DNA of 64,000 nucleotides from a virus: positions 1-64,000 of IMG/VR virus record IMGVR_UViG_3300024262_000015; one strand, written 5' to 3'. A program made the position numbers and the translations under genes. The notes beneath the pieces were generated by a model. It had not been told where the DNA came from and made no database searches. It was given only the letters and a program-made list of their open reading frames with translations. This document shows positions 15,352 to 25,500 of this stretch, piece by piece (the stretch's first letter is position 1; every line of letters begins with the position of its first letter).

Positions 15352-17493
15352 ATGAAGCCTGATAGATTGGTTTTGAAAAATTTTATGAGTCACGAGCTAA
15401 GTGACATTGATTGTGGACTATTTAATAGCGCTCTCATTGTTGCTAAAGAAAAAGGTGATGATGCAAAATCTAATGCGGTGGGTAAGTCTACAATATTTCA
15501 TGCTTTAGAATATGCTCTTTATGGAACCTATCCTACGGAGCTTCTAGAACAAATCGTTAGAGATGGAGCCGACAAGTGCACCGTAGAACTCATTTTCCAA
15601 AATCAGGGAGAGCACCTCAAGGTACTTAGAGGACGCTCAGCCAAGGGGCGCTCAGACCTTCGTTTATGGCGTTTGGTAGCGGGCAAGTGGGTATCGATAT
15701 CTGAGCGCACAATGCCTGATACAGATAAGAAGCTGGCTGGCATTCTAGGGATTTCTCAAAAGGCATTCCGATATTCTGTCATGTATGGACAGAATGATAT
15801 CTCAGCTTTAGCTTCTGCAAAGAAGCCTGAACATAGGAAAGAGATATTAAAAGAGCCATTGCAATTAGCTATCTATTCTAAACTAGAAAAGGCTGCCAAA
15901 AAGAAAATGGCCGATTCTAAGACAGAGCTTATTACAATTACAGGCACTACAGCTTTGCTAGGAAGACCGGATTTAGAACGCAAAGATTCAGAGATTGATC
16001 TAAAAGACATTAAAATAAAAATCGAAACAGTATCTAATAAGATTACAAAAATTGATTCTGCCCTGACTAGTGATAAGGCTTTATATATTTCATTGTCATC
16101 CTCATTAACTAATAAAAGCAAACAGATACAAGAAAAATATCATGAAACAAATGAGCGAATTAAAACTGTAAGCGTAGAGTTAACTACAAAAAAAACATCT
16201 CTTGTTTCCAGTATAAAAGATTTGAATACGGCTTCAGGTAAATTAGAAATAATCCAAATTGAACTTCAGCAAATTAAAGATACCCGAGAAAAGTGCGTCC
16301 CAGACACAGCTTCTAAGAAGAAATTAGAGAGCAAACTATCTCAGGCTGAACAAGATTATATAAATGGTAAAGAAATTATTGCTAAATTAGAAAGCAAAAT
16401 CTCTGATCTTGAAAACGTATTGCCCCATGAAGAAACTTGCACTCATTGCTTTCAAAAGATAACTGAAGAATATAGAAAAGAATTTCGTCAATTTAGAGAA
16501 GAACAAATTCAAAAACTAACCGTCAAATATAACTCTTTAAAAGAAAGTGTTGATAGTTGTAAAGAAAAAAAATTAGATATAAAGAAAAGGATCGCAGAAT
16601 ATATAGCTTTGGAAAATAAATATAACGATTTAAATTATCAGATAGAACTCAAAGCTGGTGCTATAATTAACTTAAATGAACATATCCAATATCTTGCAAG
16701 TCACAATAAGGATATTAAAAATGAAGCCGATATTCTAGAGAGCAGTTATCAAAAATTAAAAGAGGCGTCTAAGTCTTTTGAAGTTCAGTTAGCTAAAGAC
16801 CCTGAAAAGGAAACTTCTAAAAAAATCATAGATCTAAGTACTCGGATCACTAAAGGAGAGGGAACTCTAGAAAAGTATCAAGAAGTATTAAACGATCTTA
16901 AAGGAACAAAGACTGCGTTAACCTCTCGTATTGAAAAACTTAAGCTAGATGAAAATAAAATTCAAAATCTTATTAAAAAAACTAAAGATCTTAAGCACAC
17001 AATTCATTTACAGAAGATAGTGGTACAAGCTTTTGGTCCATCAGGAGTTCCAGCATTAATGATCCGTTCTATTCTCGATGAGCTTCAATGGGAATCTAAT
17101 GCTGTTTTACAAAGCTTGCGTCCTGAAATGGAGATTAACTTCTCAGCTAATCTTGATATGTCTTATCAAATACGAGGAGCAACTAGGGTTTACGACCAGC
17201 TTTCCGGTGGCCAAAAGGTATATGTAGCACTCAGTTTAAAAATGGCTTTGTCTAAAATCATCCAACGCAAAGTAGGGGTAGATATTGGGATATTGGCTTT
17301 GGATGAGGTTGATCAAAGTTTAGATAAAGCTGGGGTAGAAGCCTTTGCCGAGGTAATTAAAAGATGGGAAAAAGATTTTAAGATTTTTGTTATCACTCAT
17401 AATGATTCATTAAAAGACAAGTTTAGTCACGCCATTTTGGTTGAAGGAGATGGCAATGGAACATCTAGTGCTCAGGTAGTTAATAACTGGTAA
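15352..17493 (+). CDS. sbcC: SbcC/Rad50-type ATPase subunit (T4 gp46-like)
   Basis: An SMC-like ATPase that bridges DNA ends and drives the nuclease encoded just upstream. The P-loop is slightly unusual (KSNAVGKST, residues 39-47, lacking the usual first Gly and the NG pair). A long coiled coil is broken by a zinc hook CTHC (Cys363, Cys366). The ABC signature LSGGQK (617-622) and Walker B ILALDE (647-652) close the ATPase. The length of 713 is like phage gp46 proteins with added coil. Shine-Dalgarno AGGAG stands upstream of ATG 15352. Confidence 0.95.
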   Translation: MKPDRLVLKNFMSHELSDIDCGLFNSALIVAKEKGDDAKSNAVGKSTIFHALEYALYGTYPTELLEQIVRDGADKCTVELIFQNQGEHLKVLRGRSAKGRSDLRLWRLVAGKWVSISERTMPDTDKKLAGILGISQKAFRYSVMYGQNDISALASAKKPEHRKEILKEPLQLAIYSKLEKAAKKKMADSKTELITITGTTALLGRPDLERKDSEIDLKDIKIKIETVSNKITKIDSALTSDKALYISLSSSLTNKSKQIQEKYHETNERIKTVSVELTTKKTSLVSSIKDLNTASGKLEIIQIELQQIKDTREKCVPDTASKKKLESKLSQAEQDYINGKEIIAKLESKISDLENVLPHEETCTHCFQKITEEYRKEFRQFREEQIQKLTVKYNSLKESVDSCKEKKLDIKKRIAEYIALENKYNDLNYQIELKAGAIINLNEHIQYLASHNKDIKNEADILESSYQKLKEASKSFEVQLAKDPEKETSKKIIDLSTRITKGEGTLEKYQEVLNDLKGTKTALTSRIEKLKLDENKIQNLIKKTKDLKHTIHLQKIVVQAFGPSGVPALMIRSILDELQWESNAVLQSLRPEMEINFSANLDMSYQIRGATRVYDQLSGGQKVYVALSLKMALSKIIQRKVGVDIGILALDEVDQSLDKAGVEAFAEVIKRWEKDFKIFVITHNDSLKDKFSHAILVEGDGNGTSSAQVVNNW

Positions 17494-17497
17494 AATT

Positions 17498-18127
17498 ATG
17501 TTAATAGGAATAGCTGGAGCCAAACAACATGGTAAGGATACTTTTGCAGACTTTATTTGCAAATACAATCCTGAGTTTAAAAAAACAGCTTTTGCTTTAA
17601 AGCTTAAGCTCCTAGCATCTAAAATTTTTGGTCTAAGGTTAGAGCTATTCAATAATCCTCGTCTTAAGGACAAGCCATTTAGTCACGACCCCATTGATAT
17701 GGACACTTTTTTACCAGCTATGGAGGTCTTTACAGGTCTATCTATGTCTCGGGAAGGCTTAACTGCTTTTAATCCAAGACAAGTGTTACAGCAATTTGGA
17801 TCAACCTATTGTAAAAAATATTATCCTAATTATTGGATTGATAGTGTTTTTAATTCTTATAAAGAAGGAGATAATTTAATAATTTCTGATGTACGCTTTC
17901 CCGATGAATTAGCCTCTATTAAAAGCAGAGGAGGAATTATAATAAAAATAATTCGCACCGACATAAAGTGTGACGATTCCCATATTTCAGAGTCTTATAT
18001 TGAAGACTTACCTTCCGATATTACAATAAGAGTGAAAACTGGAGAATTAGGTTTGCTTAAGGATAAGGCAAAGAGTATTTTTAATTTAGGGAAAGAATTG
18101 CATTTAGATAAATGCAATTATCCTTAG
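17498..18127 (+). CDS. Deoxynucleoside monophosphate kinase (T4 gp1-like)
   Basis: It phosphorylates dNMPs to dNDPs for phage DNA synthesis. The P-loop is GAKQHGKDT (7-15), in the G-x-x-x-x-G-K-D form typical of phage dNMP kinases. FNPRQVLQQFGS and NLIISDVRFPDE further on match the family's substrate and Asp-Arg sites. At 209 residues it is slightly short of T4 gp1. It follows sbcC by 4 bases and overlaps the next frame by 16 bases. Confidence 0.85.
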   Translation: MLIGIAGAKQHGKDTFADFICKYNPEFKKTAFALKLKLLASKIFGLRLELFNNPRLKDKPFSHDPIDMDTFLPAMEVFTGLSMSREGLTAFNPRQVLQQFGSTYCKKYYPNYWIDSVFNSYKEGDNLIISDVRFPDELASIKSRGGIIIKIIRTDIKCDDSHISESYIEDLPSDITIRVKTGELGLLKDKAKSIFNLGKELHLDKCNYP

Positions 18128-18405
18128 ACCCCTATATAACGCTATTAGAAGCGGAAGGAGAAGAGCGACTTTACCGTCGTGTTCTAGGGGATATAATTAT
18201 TAATTGCGATGAAGAATTTCCAGAACTTGGATTATTAACTAGAAGCGATAAGTTTTTTGCTTTATTCAGAAAAACTGGAGAAGAAAAGTTTTTTAAGACG
18301 GGAAAAATTCTAAGGAGAGCAGCGCATAAGCTTTATAGGGAGAGAAGAAGGACATTTGATAATTATCCAACTTTAAAAGACTTTTTAGATATTATTAAGG
18401 AGTAA
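18112..18405 (+). CDS. Hypothetical helical protein (97 aa)
   Basis: It starts inside the dNMP kinase gene at ATG 18112 and ends directly at the GTG of the next gene. The protein is helical, with a basic patch (KILRRAAHKLYRERRR) that could bind nucleic acid. No family is recognised. Confidence 0.6.
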   Translation: MQLSLDPYITLLEAEGEERLYRRVLGDIIINCDEEFPELGLLTRSDKFFALFRKTGEEKFFKTGKILRRAAHKLYRERRRTFDNYPTLKDFLDIIKE

Positions 18406-19389
18406 GTGGCAGTAATAAGTTTAAGTATCATAGATGGCGATTATGAAATCGTTGCCGGAACACCAGCGTTTGTAAGCTTTACAACCAATGTTCCTGCTAC
18501 AGTTTTTTATACTTTAGATGGTACAGAGCCTACAACTTCCTCATTAGTAGCAGTGGGAGATGTTTTCTTACCAACTACCGGCCTTTTAGTTCATTTAAAG
18601 GTTTTTGCTACTAATGGCACGGATACTTCTCCAATTATCGAAAAATGCTACGGCACTACAATAGCTTTTAACAGAAGACCACATGATACAGTTAAGGGTT
18701 TAAATACTGGCTTTCCCCCATCAGCACCCTATCCTTTTGGTTCCTTTAGCCAACCAAGGGGCGTTTATGGCAATACTGGGGGCCTAACAATCAAAAGCGC
18801 CAATGTAGAAGGGGTTCCGGATGGTTTTGATGCCGATGGAAACCCTGGAGCCTTTACAAATAAGCCATTTACGATTGAAAATTATGAAATAATCTTCTCA
18901 GAAACCAATCAAGCCGGAGAATATGGACGAGGTATAGGAAATTTGCCCTCTGAAACCTTCGTTATTCCTCCTCGCGTCAACCCTCCCGAAGAGTCAGAAA
19001 CCAACTCCCCATTTTTTAATCCTAAAGCTTTGGTTATTTACCAAGATGGAACAAAGCCATCTTTTGACCCGGCTATAGAGCCTATGATGCGCCACTCTTT
19101 TAGCCTTATGAACCCAGAGCGAGTAAGAGATGGAAACTATTTTTTTACTACTGGATTGGATGGAAATACGCCCACTGCTAATACTACCAAATCAATGTAC
19201 AATCCAAAAGATAATACAATGATTTATTATTATAGGGATAGAGATACTAATAGATGGATAATATCAAAAACTAAATTTGTATCTAAAGATCCGGGTTTGT
19301 TTAATTTAGGTGCTGTGGTATTTGGCAGGTTCAAAGATGCGCGCTATGTTTATCCTTGGGTAACTTACCTCTACAACAAGTTAGCATAA
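18406..19389 (+). CDS. Probable virion protein with chitobiase-like beta domain
   Basis: The start is GTG 18406, touching the previous stop, with AAGGAG (18397-18402) upstream. Residues about 1-85 look like a chitobiase/beta-hexosaminidase C-terminal type Ig-like domain (PATVFYTLDGTEPTTSS). The rest is Gly/Pro/Asn-rich and beta-like. Such domains decorate tails or capsids and can bind sugars. Its place among replication genes is odd for a structural protein. Virion location is inferred. Confidence 0.65.
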   Translation: MAVISLSIIDGDYEIVAGTPAFVSFTTNVPATVFYTLDGTEPTTSSLVAVGDVFLPTTGLLVHLKVFATNGTDTSPIIEKCYGTTIAFNRRPHDTVKGLNTGFPPSAPYPFGSFSQPRGVYGNTGGLTIKSANVEGVPDGFDADGNPGAFTNKPFTIENYEIIFSETNQAGEYGRGIGNLPSETFVIPPRVNPPEESETNSPFFNPKALVIYQDGTKPSFDPAIEPMMRHSFSLMNPERVRDGNYFFTTGLDGNTPTANTTKSMYNPKDNTMIYYYRDRDTNRWIISKTKFVSKDPGLFNLGAVVFGRFKDARYVYPWVTYLYNKLA

Positions 19390-20210
19390 TGCACGCACAT
19401 ATAATCCAAAAAAAAGCCGAGTCTAAAGCTGATCTGCCATTATCGGTTAGCAAAGTAAAAACGTTTGAAGATTGTAAGGCCAAGTATAAGTATAATTATA
19501 TTGAAAAGTTACCAAGGAAAACATGGGACTTCCATGTTTTTGGACAATTTGTTCATGCGGTTTTAGAAGATTATCATAAAGAAGTCATGGAAGGCACAAC
19601 GGAATGGCCTCATGAAATAATGAGTAGGGCTTTTAATTACAGACGAAAGCGGTATAAGTCCTTAAAGCCTCCCCAAATTAAAGAAGGTTGGGAGATAGTT
19701 AATAATTATCTCAAACAAATAAGCAGCCACCACCCCAATGTAATGGCTGTAGAGCGTCACTTTTACATCGATGTTGACCAGTCGGTTTTAGTTAATGGTT
19801 TTATTGATCGCATTGATTTAGACGATGATGGCATCTTGCATGTTGCGGACTATAAAACAACCAAAAATAAAAAGTATTTAAAAGATTTTTTCCAGCTAAT
19901 CACTTATGCATGGCTTTTAATGTTAGAAGATCCATCTATCGAAATGGTTCGCGGGTCTTTTATCTTATTACGTCATAATTCAGAATGGCTAACTAGAGAA
20001 ATTAGGAGGGAGGATGTAGAGATTGTTTCAGAAAAATACCTGAAACGTGCAGCCGAGATAAGAACAGAAAAACTTTGGCGTACATCTCCTTCTCCTTTGT
20101 GTAACTTTTGTGATTTTCTTAGCAATTGCAAAGATGGTCGTCAATTTGTTAGCCGCTTAGGCAAAAATCGGAGCAATCCTACGCCACTATATGGAAAGCA
20201 ATCCTGGTGA
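19389..20210 (+). CDS. RecB/Cas4-family PD-(D/E)XK nuclease with Fe-S cluster cysteines
   Basis: The nuclease core has the RecB-family order: GQFVHAVLEDYH with His56, GFIDRID with Asp140, VADYKTTK (Asp154, Lys156) and the QLITY motif (Gln169, Tyr173). Cys29 at the N-terminus and Cys238, Cys241 and Cys247 at the C-terminus match the four-cysteine 4Fe-4S cage of AddB and Cas4. Length is 273. There is no CRISPR array or other cas gene here, so a recombination or DNA-processing role with SbcCD is more likely than spacer acquisition. Start is ATG 19389 at a TAATG overlap. Confidence 0.9.
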   Translation: MHAHIIQKKAESKADLPLSVSKVKTFEDCKAKYKYNYIEKLPRKTWDFHVFGQFVHAVLEDYHKEVMEGTTEWPHEIMSRAFNYRRKRYKSLKPPQIKEGWEIVNNYLKQISSHHPNVMAVERHFYIDVDQSVLVNGFIDRIDLDDDGILHVADYKTTKNKKYLKDFFQLITYAWLLMLEDPSIEMVRGSFILLRHNSEWLTREIRREDVEIVSEKYLKRAAEIRTEKLWRTSPSPLCNFCDFLSNCKDGRQFVSRLGKNRSNPTPLYGKQSW

Positions 20211-20213
20211 GCG

Positions 20214-20405
20214 ATGACAAAAAAAACAGAGAAACGTGTCTTATTAGACGCTATTGAATTTTGGCAAGGCTTTTTAGAAGGCATCAACTGGAGTTTGGCA
20301 AACCCTTCTGAAACTGCTAAAGAAAGAATACTAGATGTAGAGGTATTAATTGATGAATACCGGTCTCGTCTAAAACAAACTAGTTCACGGAGGAGAAAGA
20401 AATGA
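20214..20405 (+). CDS. Small hypothetical protein (63 aa)
   Basis: A short helical protein with a basic tail (SSRRRKK) between the RecB-like nuclease and trigger factor. Its end overlaps the trigger factor ATG by 4 bases, and its last codons contain that gene's AGGAG. The function is unknown; the basic tail might contact RNA or DNA. Confidence 0.6.
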   Translation: MTKKTEKRVLLDAIEFWQGFLEGINWSLANPSETAKERILDVEVLIDEYRSRLKQTSSRRRKK

Positions 20406-21655
20406 GAGTTGAAACGCAAGATTTAGGAGATTCATCGTTTTTGTTTCTCTATGAGGCAGACCCCGAGGTAGTAGAAGAAAAACTTGAAACTGCTATCGAC
20501 CAATTTAAAGACGTAGATATCCCTGGGTTCCGAAAAGGTAAGGCCACACCAAACGCAATTCGAGTTCATAAGAAAAAAGAAATTGATCAATTGGTAAAAC
20601 AAGAGCTTGCGGTTCAGGCGTATGATGAGATTCTGTATGACACAGGAATGAAGGTTGTAGGATCTCCACACTTTACAGAAGTAAAATTAACCGGTAAAAA
20701 GTTTAGTTGTAAAATGGCTGTTGTCAAACGGCCCGAATTTGAGTTAGTTGATTTAAAAGAGCTAGTCATCCCTCCTCTAGAAATACCTGAACAAGATTTG
20801 GAAAATACTTTAGATGTTCTCTGTCATCGCCATGGCTCTCTTAATCCGTTTGGGGAAGAAGATGTGGTAGGAGAAGGAGACAAATTAACTTTAGATATAT
20901 CTTATACGATTGACGAGGAAGAAACAGTCCTAGATTCACAGCCCTATGATGTTGGCTCCCAAGGCTATCCGGGTTTAGATGATGAGATAATCGGAATGAA
21001 GATTAATGAAGAAAAGGAATATACATTTAATAATGGCGGAAAGGACTATGCTTTTAAAGTTAAAGTTAAAATGGGATTAAAAAATGTCCCGGCTGATTTA
21101 GATGATGAATTAGCTAAGAAATATAAATTAGAAAATGTTGAACAATTAATTGGGGAAGTAGAAAAATCTCAAACAGCTTATAACAATAAAAAGCAGGCCA
21201 TGTATCAACGCACTGAAACCGCTCAATGGCTAGTTAACCATCATGAGTTTGAAGTTCCTGCTTCCCTTATCCTTGAGGAAACCAAAGTCTTTGCTGCTCG
21301 AAACGGGTTAGAGATAGCAAGCCTGGGAGAAGAAGAAATGAAGACCGTTGCATCAGAAGCGTGCAACTCTGTAAAATTAGCGCTAGTCTTAGAGGCAGTC
21401 AGAGAAGATCATCCGGAGAGCTTCTTGTCCGATCAAGAGGCGATCCAAGGATTAGCGGGAAGAGCAAAAGAAATGGGTCAAGATCCCCAGAAAACTATTA
21501 CTCTTTTGCAACAACGAGGGTTTCTAGCCTCGTCCCTTCAATCCGTTAAGGATGAATATACTCTTCATTGGATAACAACATTTACAAATAACGAGGTAAG
21601 AAATGTCCAAGTGCCCCGAGAACTTCCCCCCGAAGTGGTTCAAGAAACTAAGTGA
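20402..21655 (+). CDS. tig: Trigger factor (ribosome-associated chaperone)
   Basis: Trigger factor sits at the ribosome exit tunnel and shields new chains. The N-terminal ribosome-binding signature is present as GFRKGKATP (42-50; family GFRxGxxP). An FKBP-like prolyl isomerase domain follows (about 150-240: GEGDKLTLDISYTI...GLDDEIIGMKINEEKEYTF), then a helical chaperone C-domain. The length of 417 is close to bacterial trigger factors (about 430), so all three domains are kept. The start ATG 20402 has AGGAG 7 bases upstream. A near-full-length trigger factor in a phage is rare. Together with bS21 and deformylase it suggests control of phage protein maturation. Confidence 0.9.
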   Translation: MRVETQDLGDSSFLFLYEADPEVVEEKLETAIDQFKDVDIPGFRKGKATPNAIRVHKKKEIDQLVKQELAVQAYDEILYDTGMKVVGSPHFTEVKLTGKKFSCKMAVVKRPEFELVDLKELVIPPLEIPEQDLENTLDVLCHRHGSLNPFGEEDVVGEGDKLTLDISYTIDEEETVLDSQPYDVGSQGYPGLDDEIIGMKINEEKEYTFNNGGKDYAFKVKVKMGLKNVPADLDDELAKKYKLENVEQLIGEVEKSQTAYNNKKQAMYQRTETAQWLVNHHEFEVPASLILEETKVFAARNGLEIASLGEEEMKTVASEACNSVKLALVLEAVREDHPESFLSDQEAIQGLAGRAKEMGQDPQKTITLLQQRGFLASSLQSVKDEYTLHWITTFTNNEVRNVQVPRELPPEVVQETK

Positions 21656-21887
21656 TGATTTTGTAACAAGTGTAGAAACTCTATCATCCGAAGAAATAGA
21701 AAAAACCGTTCTAAAAGCTGAAGGCGTCATATCTGATACAGAAAAGGAAATGAGTGAAGACGCCAAACTCAATACTCTTAAGGAGGATGTTAAGTTTCTA
21801 AGCACTGGATATAAGGATGTCATCAGCGCAGAAAAGGCAAAGACCAAATATTGTCTTCACGTAATGAGGCTTAGAGGCTTGCGGTGA
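21603..21887 (+). CDS. Hypothetical helical protein (94 aa)
   Basis: It starts inside trigger factor (53-base overlap), with AACGAGG upstream. It is fully helical, with a pattern SKCPENFPPKWFKKL then KLNTLKEDVKFLSTGYKD..SAEKAKTKY. From memory, similar short helical proteins occur in other large phages, but no function is known. Confidence 0.6.
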   Translation: MSKCPENFPPKWFKKLSDDFVTSVETLSSEEIEKTVLKAEGVISDTEKEMSEDAKLNTLKEDVKFLSTGYKDVISAEKAKTKYCLHVMRLRGLR

Positions 21888-22168
21888 TAACAAAAACAGC
21901 AGTTAAATCCTGCTGTGGGTCTGTGGGCTACACTTTAACTTTGTCCAAGGCTCTTCAAAAAACCCACTTATCGGTATTTGCTGGTGCCGGCTATGGCCTT
22001 TCTCCGGCTTATACTAAAAGTGGGGTTTTTTATGTCCAAAAAAAGGGCATTGCTGCCACTGGAGTCTTCGGAATGCGGAGGCTCCAGGTTAGGTGCAGTA
22101 GCAAAAAAATATGCGACTCGTTGGTTCAAGAATTAGAAACGCTTTTAGTTAAGGTTTTACATGGATAA
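21884..22168 (+). CDS. Hypothetical protein (94 aa)
   Basis: The start is GTG 21884, overlapping the previous TGA. It has several Cys and Gly residues (SCCGSVGYT, QVRCSSKKICDS), a beta-rich first part and a C-terminal helix. No zinc motif is convincing. The end overlaps the next gene by 8 bases. Confidence 0.55.
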   Translation: MITKTAVKSCCGSVGYTLTLSKALQKTHLSVFAGAGYGLSPAYTKSGVFYVQKKGIAATGVFGMRRLQVRCSSKKICDSLVQELETLLVKVLHG

Positions 22169-22535
22169 GATATTAGAATTAGTTAATAACCTTCCTCGTG
22201 CAGGTCAGGTAGATTCTTTATCTGAATATTGTAGGAAACAAACCGAAACACCTGTTTATAAACAGCTTAATATGGTAGTTTCTAATTCTTCTTTTGGTCT
22301 TAAACATCTTCGTGAAGTAATTACTTATCTAATAGATTTAGATGAGTCTGTAGCTTTAACTAATAATACCGACCAAAAATTGGTTTTATGCCTTTTATTG
22401 CTTGCTGATTACGATAAACCCACTTTAAGCTGGGCCACGCAGGCGCTTCATGGGACCAATCATTTTTGGGCCTCTTGTGTTTCCAAATCCCTTGTTCTGA
22501 GTCAATATGTAAAGGAGGAGGCGCCCAAAGTATGA
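22161..22535 (+). CDS. Hypothetical helical protein (124 aa)
   Basis: It is coupled to the polymerase gene by an ATGA overlap, and the polymerase's AAAGGAGGAG lies in its last codons. The product is all helical and Leu-rich. It might be a polymerase-associated factor because of the coupling; nothing in the sequence proves this. Confidence 0.6.
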   Translation: MDKILELVNNLPRAGQVDSLSEYCRKQTETPVYKQLNMVVSNSSFGLKHLREVITYLIDLDESVALTNNTDQKLVLCLLLLADYDKPTLSWATQALHGTNHFWASCVSKSLVLSQYVKEEAPKV

Positions 22536-25500
22536 GCTTTGTATCGCTACATAGCCGGACCTTTTTTTCTATCCTTCGAGCCCTATCATCACCGGAAGCC
22601 CTTTTTCAAAAGGCTAAAGAGTTAAATCAATCAGCTATAGCTATTACAGATTATTGTTCGGCTGCAGGAATGGCCGATGCTCTTCAGGAAAGTAAAAAGA
22701 CTGGAGTAAAGCTAATACCAGGGGTTGAGCTAAATTTCGTTCCTGTTATTTCCGAGGAGCAATCAAAAGATTATAGAACTCTGGTTTTTCTGGCTAAGAA
22801 TGAACAGGGATACAAAAATCTTTTATGTTTAATTAAAAAAGGTTTTGATAATCATGTTAGTGCGTTTAAGAAAGCTGTTCCTCAAACTACTTGGGAACAC
22901 TTAGAAGAATTTAAAGAGGGTTTGATTTGTTTAAGTGGAGATGGGCAAGGATATATATCTCAGCTTTTGATGGCACGAGAAACTGATCTAGCAACAACTG
23001 CAGCCCTCAAATTAAAATCTATTTTTAAAGATGATTTTTATATTGAGCTTAACCCCTCTTCTCTAAGAAGACTGGACAACCCTTGGTCTGGACCAATTGA
23101 CCAAAACTTTATCAATCGCAAGCTAAAAACTCTAGCTATTGAAAATGATCTTCAATGGGTTATTACCCCTACAACATTTTATACTACTCCAGAAGAGTTT
23201 GAGCTTCATGATGTTCTGTTAGCTATTAATTGTGGACACCCTAAGTTTGTTCAATCTAGATTAAAATTTAATACAAACGATTTCTACCTTCAATCTGAAG
23301 AACAAACTAAAAACTTTTTCCTCCGTCATAAATCCTTTTGGGGAGAAAGCTTCATTCAAAAAGGGATAGCCAACACTCAGATTATTGCTGATCGGTGTGG
23401 TTCGGCTGAGTATGTAGACCCCAAATATAGCAATCCATCAGGTAAAGAACTTCCAGTCTTTCCTGTAGAAAAGCAAAAAGACTATGAGCTTTTTGCACAT
23501 TGGAGAAAAAAGCTAAAGCCTCCAGGAAAATTAGATACCGATTACTTAAAATTTAAATGTATTAGAAAACTAATTTCTTTGGGCATTAGAGATCTTACAC
23601 CTTATAAAAAAAGATTGGAAGAAGAACTTGAAGTATTAGATTATAAAGGGTTTTGTTCTTACATGCTAATTGTAAGTGACTTCATGAGAGAGGCCAATGA
23701 TCGGGGCGTAAAAACTGGGCCAGGCCGAGGGTCAGTAGGCGGATCTTTGATTGGTTACTTGTCCGGCCTTCATAGGTTGGACCCGCTAAAATATGGATTA
23801 ATCTTTGAGCGATTCATTAATAAGTACAAAGAAGCCTACCCGGATGCGGATCAAGATATTGCTCCTTCAGGACGCGGGTACATTAAAGCTTACCTAGAAG
23901 ATCTTTATGGGGCTAATAATGTTGCTAACGTTAGTAATATTAATACGATTACTCCCAAAGTTTACGCTAGGGACATTTCTCGTTCTTGCCAATTTGGGGG
24001 AGATCGAGGGGCTGCCGTATATATAGGAGACCAAATTGCTAGCTCTATCCCTGATTCTGCCCATACTTTTGAACAAGCCTTTATTGAATCATTCTTATTT
24101 AGGGAGTTTTGTGAAAAGTATCCAGAGCTTGTAGAATACAAAGATTTATGTGGCCTTCCTAGAGCATGGGGCACACACGCTGGTGGATTTATTATAGGAG
24201 CCAGATCTCTAGTAGGATTGGTTCCAGTACGAAGAGATAATGATGGCAACTTAGTTTTGGAATATGATAAAGTCCGCGCTGAAGCTAATGGGTTAGTTAA
24301 AATAGATATTTTAGGGCTTACTACTCTAGACATCATTTCTCATACCCATGAATTAATCAAAGAGCAAGGCAAGCCCTTACCTCCCTCTCCGTTGCCCCTT
24401 AATGATCCTGAAGCCTATAAACTAATTAGTAAAGGCAAAACCGAATGCGTGTTCCAATTAAATGGGGCAGCGGTTCATTTATGTAAAAAGATTAAACCAA
24501 AAAACATTGAAGAAATTTCAATTATTAATACTTTAGTTCGTCCAGCAGCAAAAGATATTCAAGACGATTTCATTGCAACCAAGGATGGAAAAAAGAAAGT
24601 AGAACTTTTACATCCTCTTTTGGAACGAGCCTTTAAAGAGACTTACGGATTTGGCCTTTATGAAGAGTGTTTAATGGTCATTGCAGAAGATGTAGCAGGG
24701 TGGGATCTTAATGATGCTGATGCACTTAGGAAGCTCACGAAAGAAAAAGGAAAGAACCCTGAAAAGGTTAAAAAGTGGAAAGAAGATTTTATTGAGGGAG
24801 CGGTTAAAAATAAAAATCTTTCTCAAAAAGACGGGGAATTTATTTGGGACGAGGTAGTAGCCAAATTCGGAGCCTATTCATTTAATCATAGCCACTCTAT
24901 TGCCTACTCACTTACCTCCTATGAAACCGCTTATCTAAAAGCTCATTACTTTCTAGAGTTTTTGGTTTCCAATCTCAAGTTTAACCTTGCTTCAGCCAGC
25001 CCAAAAGCTGAAGGAACGGTTTTAGCGATTAAGAAAGAGCTACGACTTGGGGGGATAAACATTTTGCCTCCTGATATTAACTCTTCAGAAAATGGCTATA
25101 AAATTATTGATGACAAAACAATCCTTATGGGTCTGGACTCAATAAAGTTCGTTGGAAAACCAGCCCAGGAACAAATTCTTTTGCATCGACCATTCTCCTC
25201 ATTAGAAGATCTTTTAATGAGAACGGAAGGTCGTAAGCTTAGGATGCCCGCCATTCAAGCTCTTGCAGCTAGTGGAGCGCTACGATCTTTTAATCAAACA
25301 CGAAAAGAATTGTTTTTATATAGTGGAGATTTTAAAAAGAAACTTGCTTCTTATGACAAGAGAACGCTTCTTAACCAAACAGGATTTCATTATCCATGGC
25401 CTGAGACAGAAGAATGGACCGAAGTAGAACAGTATGGGTTGGAAAAACATTTTCTAGGAGAAGGTCTTTCTGCCAATGCCAAACGCCTTTATCCAGGCTT

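Noticed and set aside
19389-20210. Cas4 as part of a CRISPR adaptation module
   Set aside because: No repeat array, cas1 or cas2 is present; phage RecB-like nucleases have the same motifs.
22466-22531. Longer N-terminus for the polymerase
   Set aside because: ATG 22532 has AAAGGAGGAG upstream and gives the normal polymerase start; the extension is the shifted reading of the previous gene.
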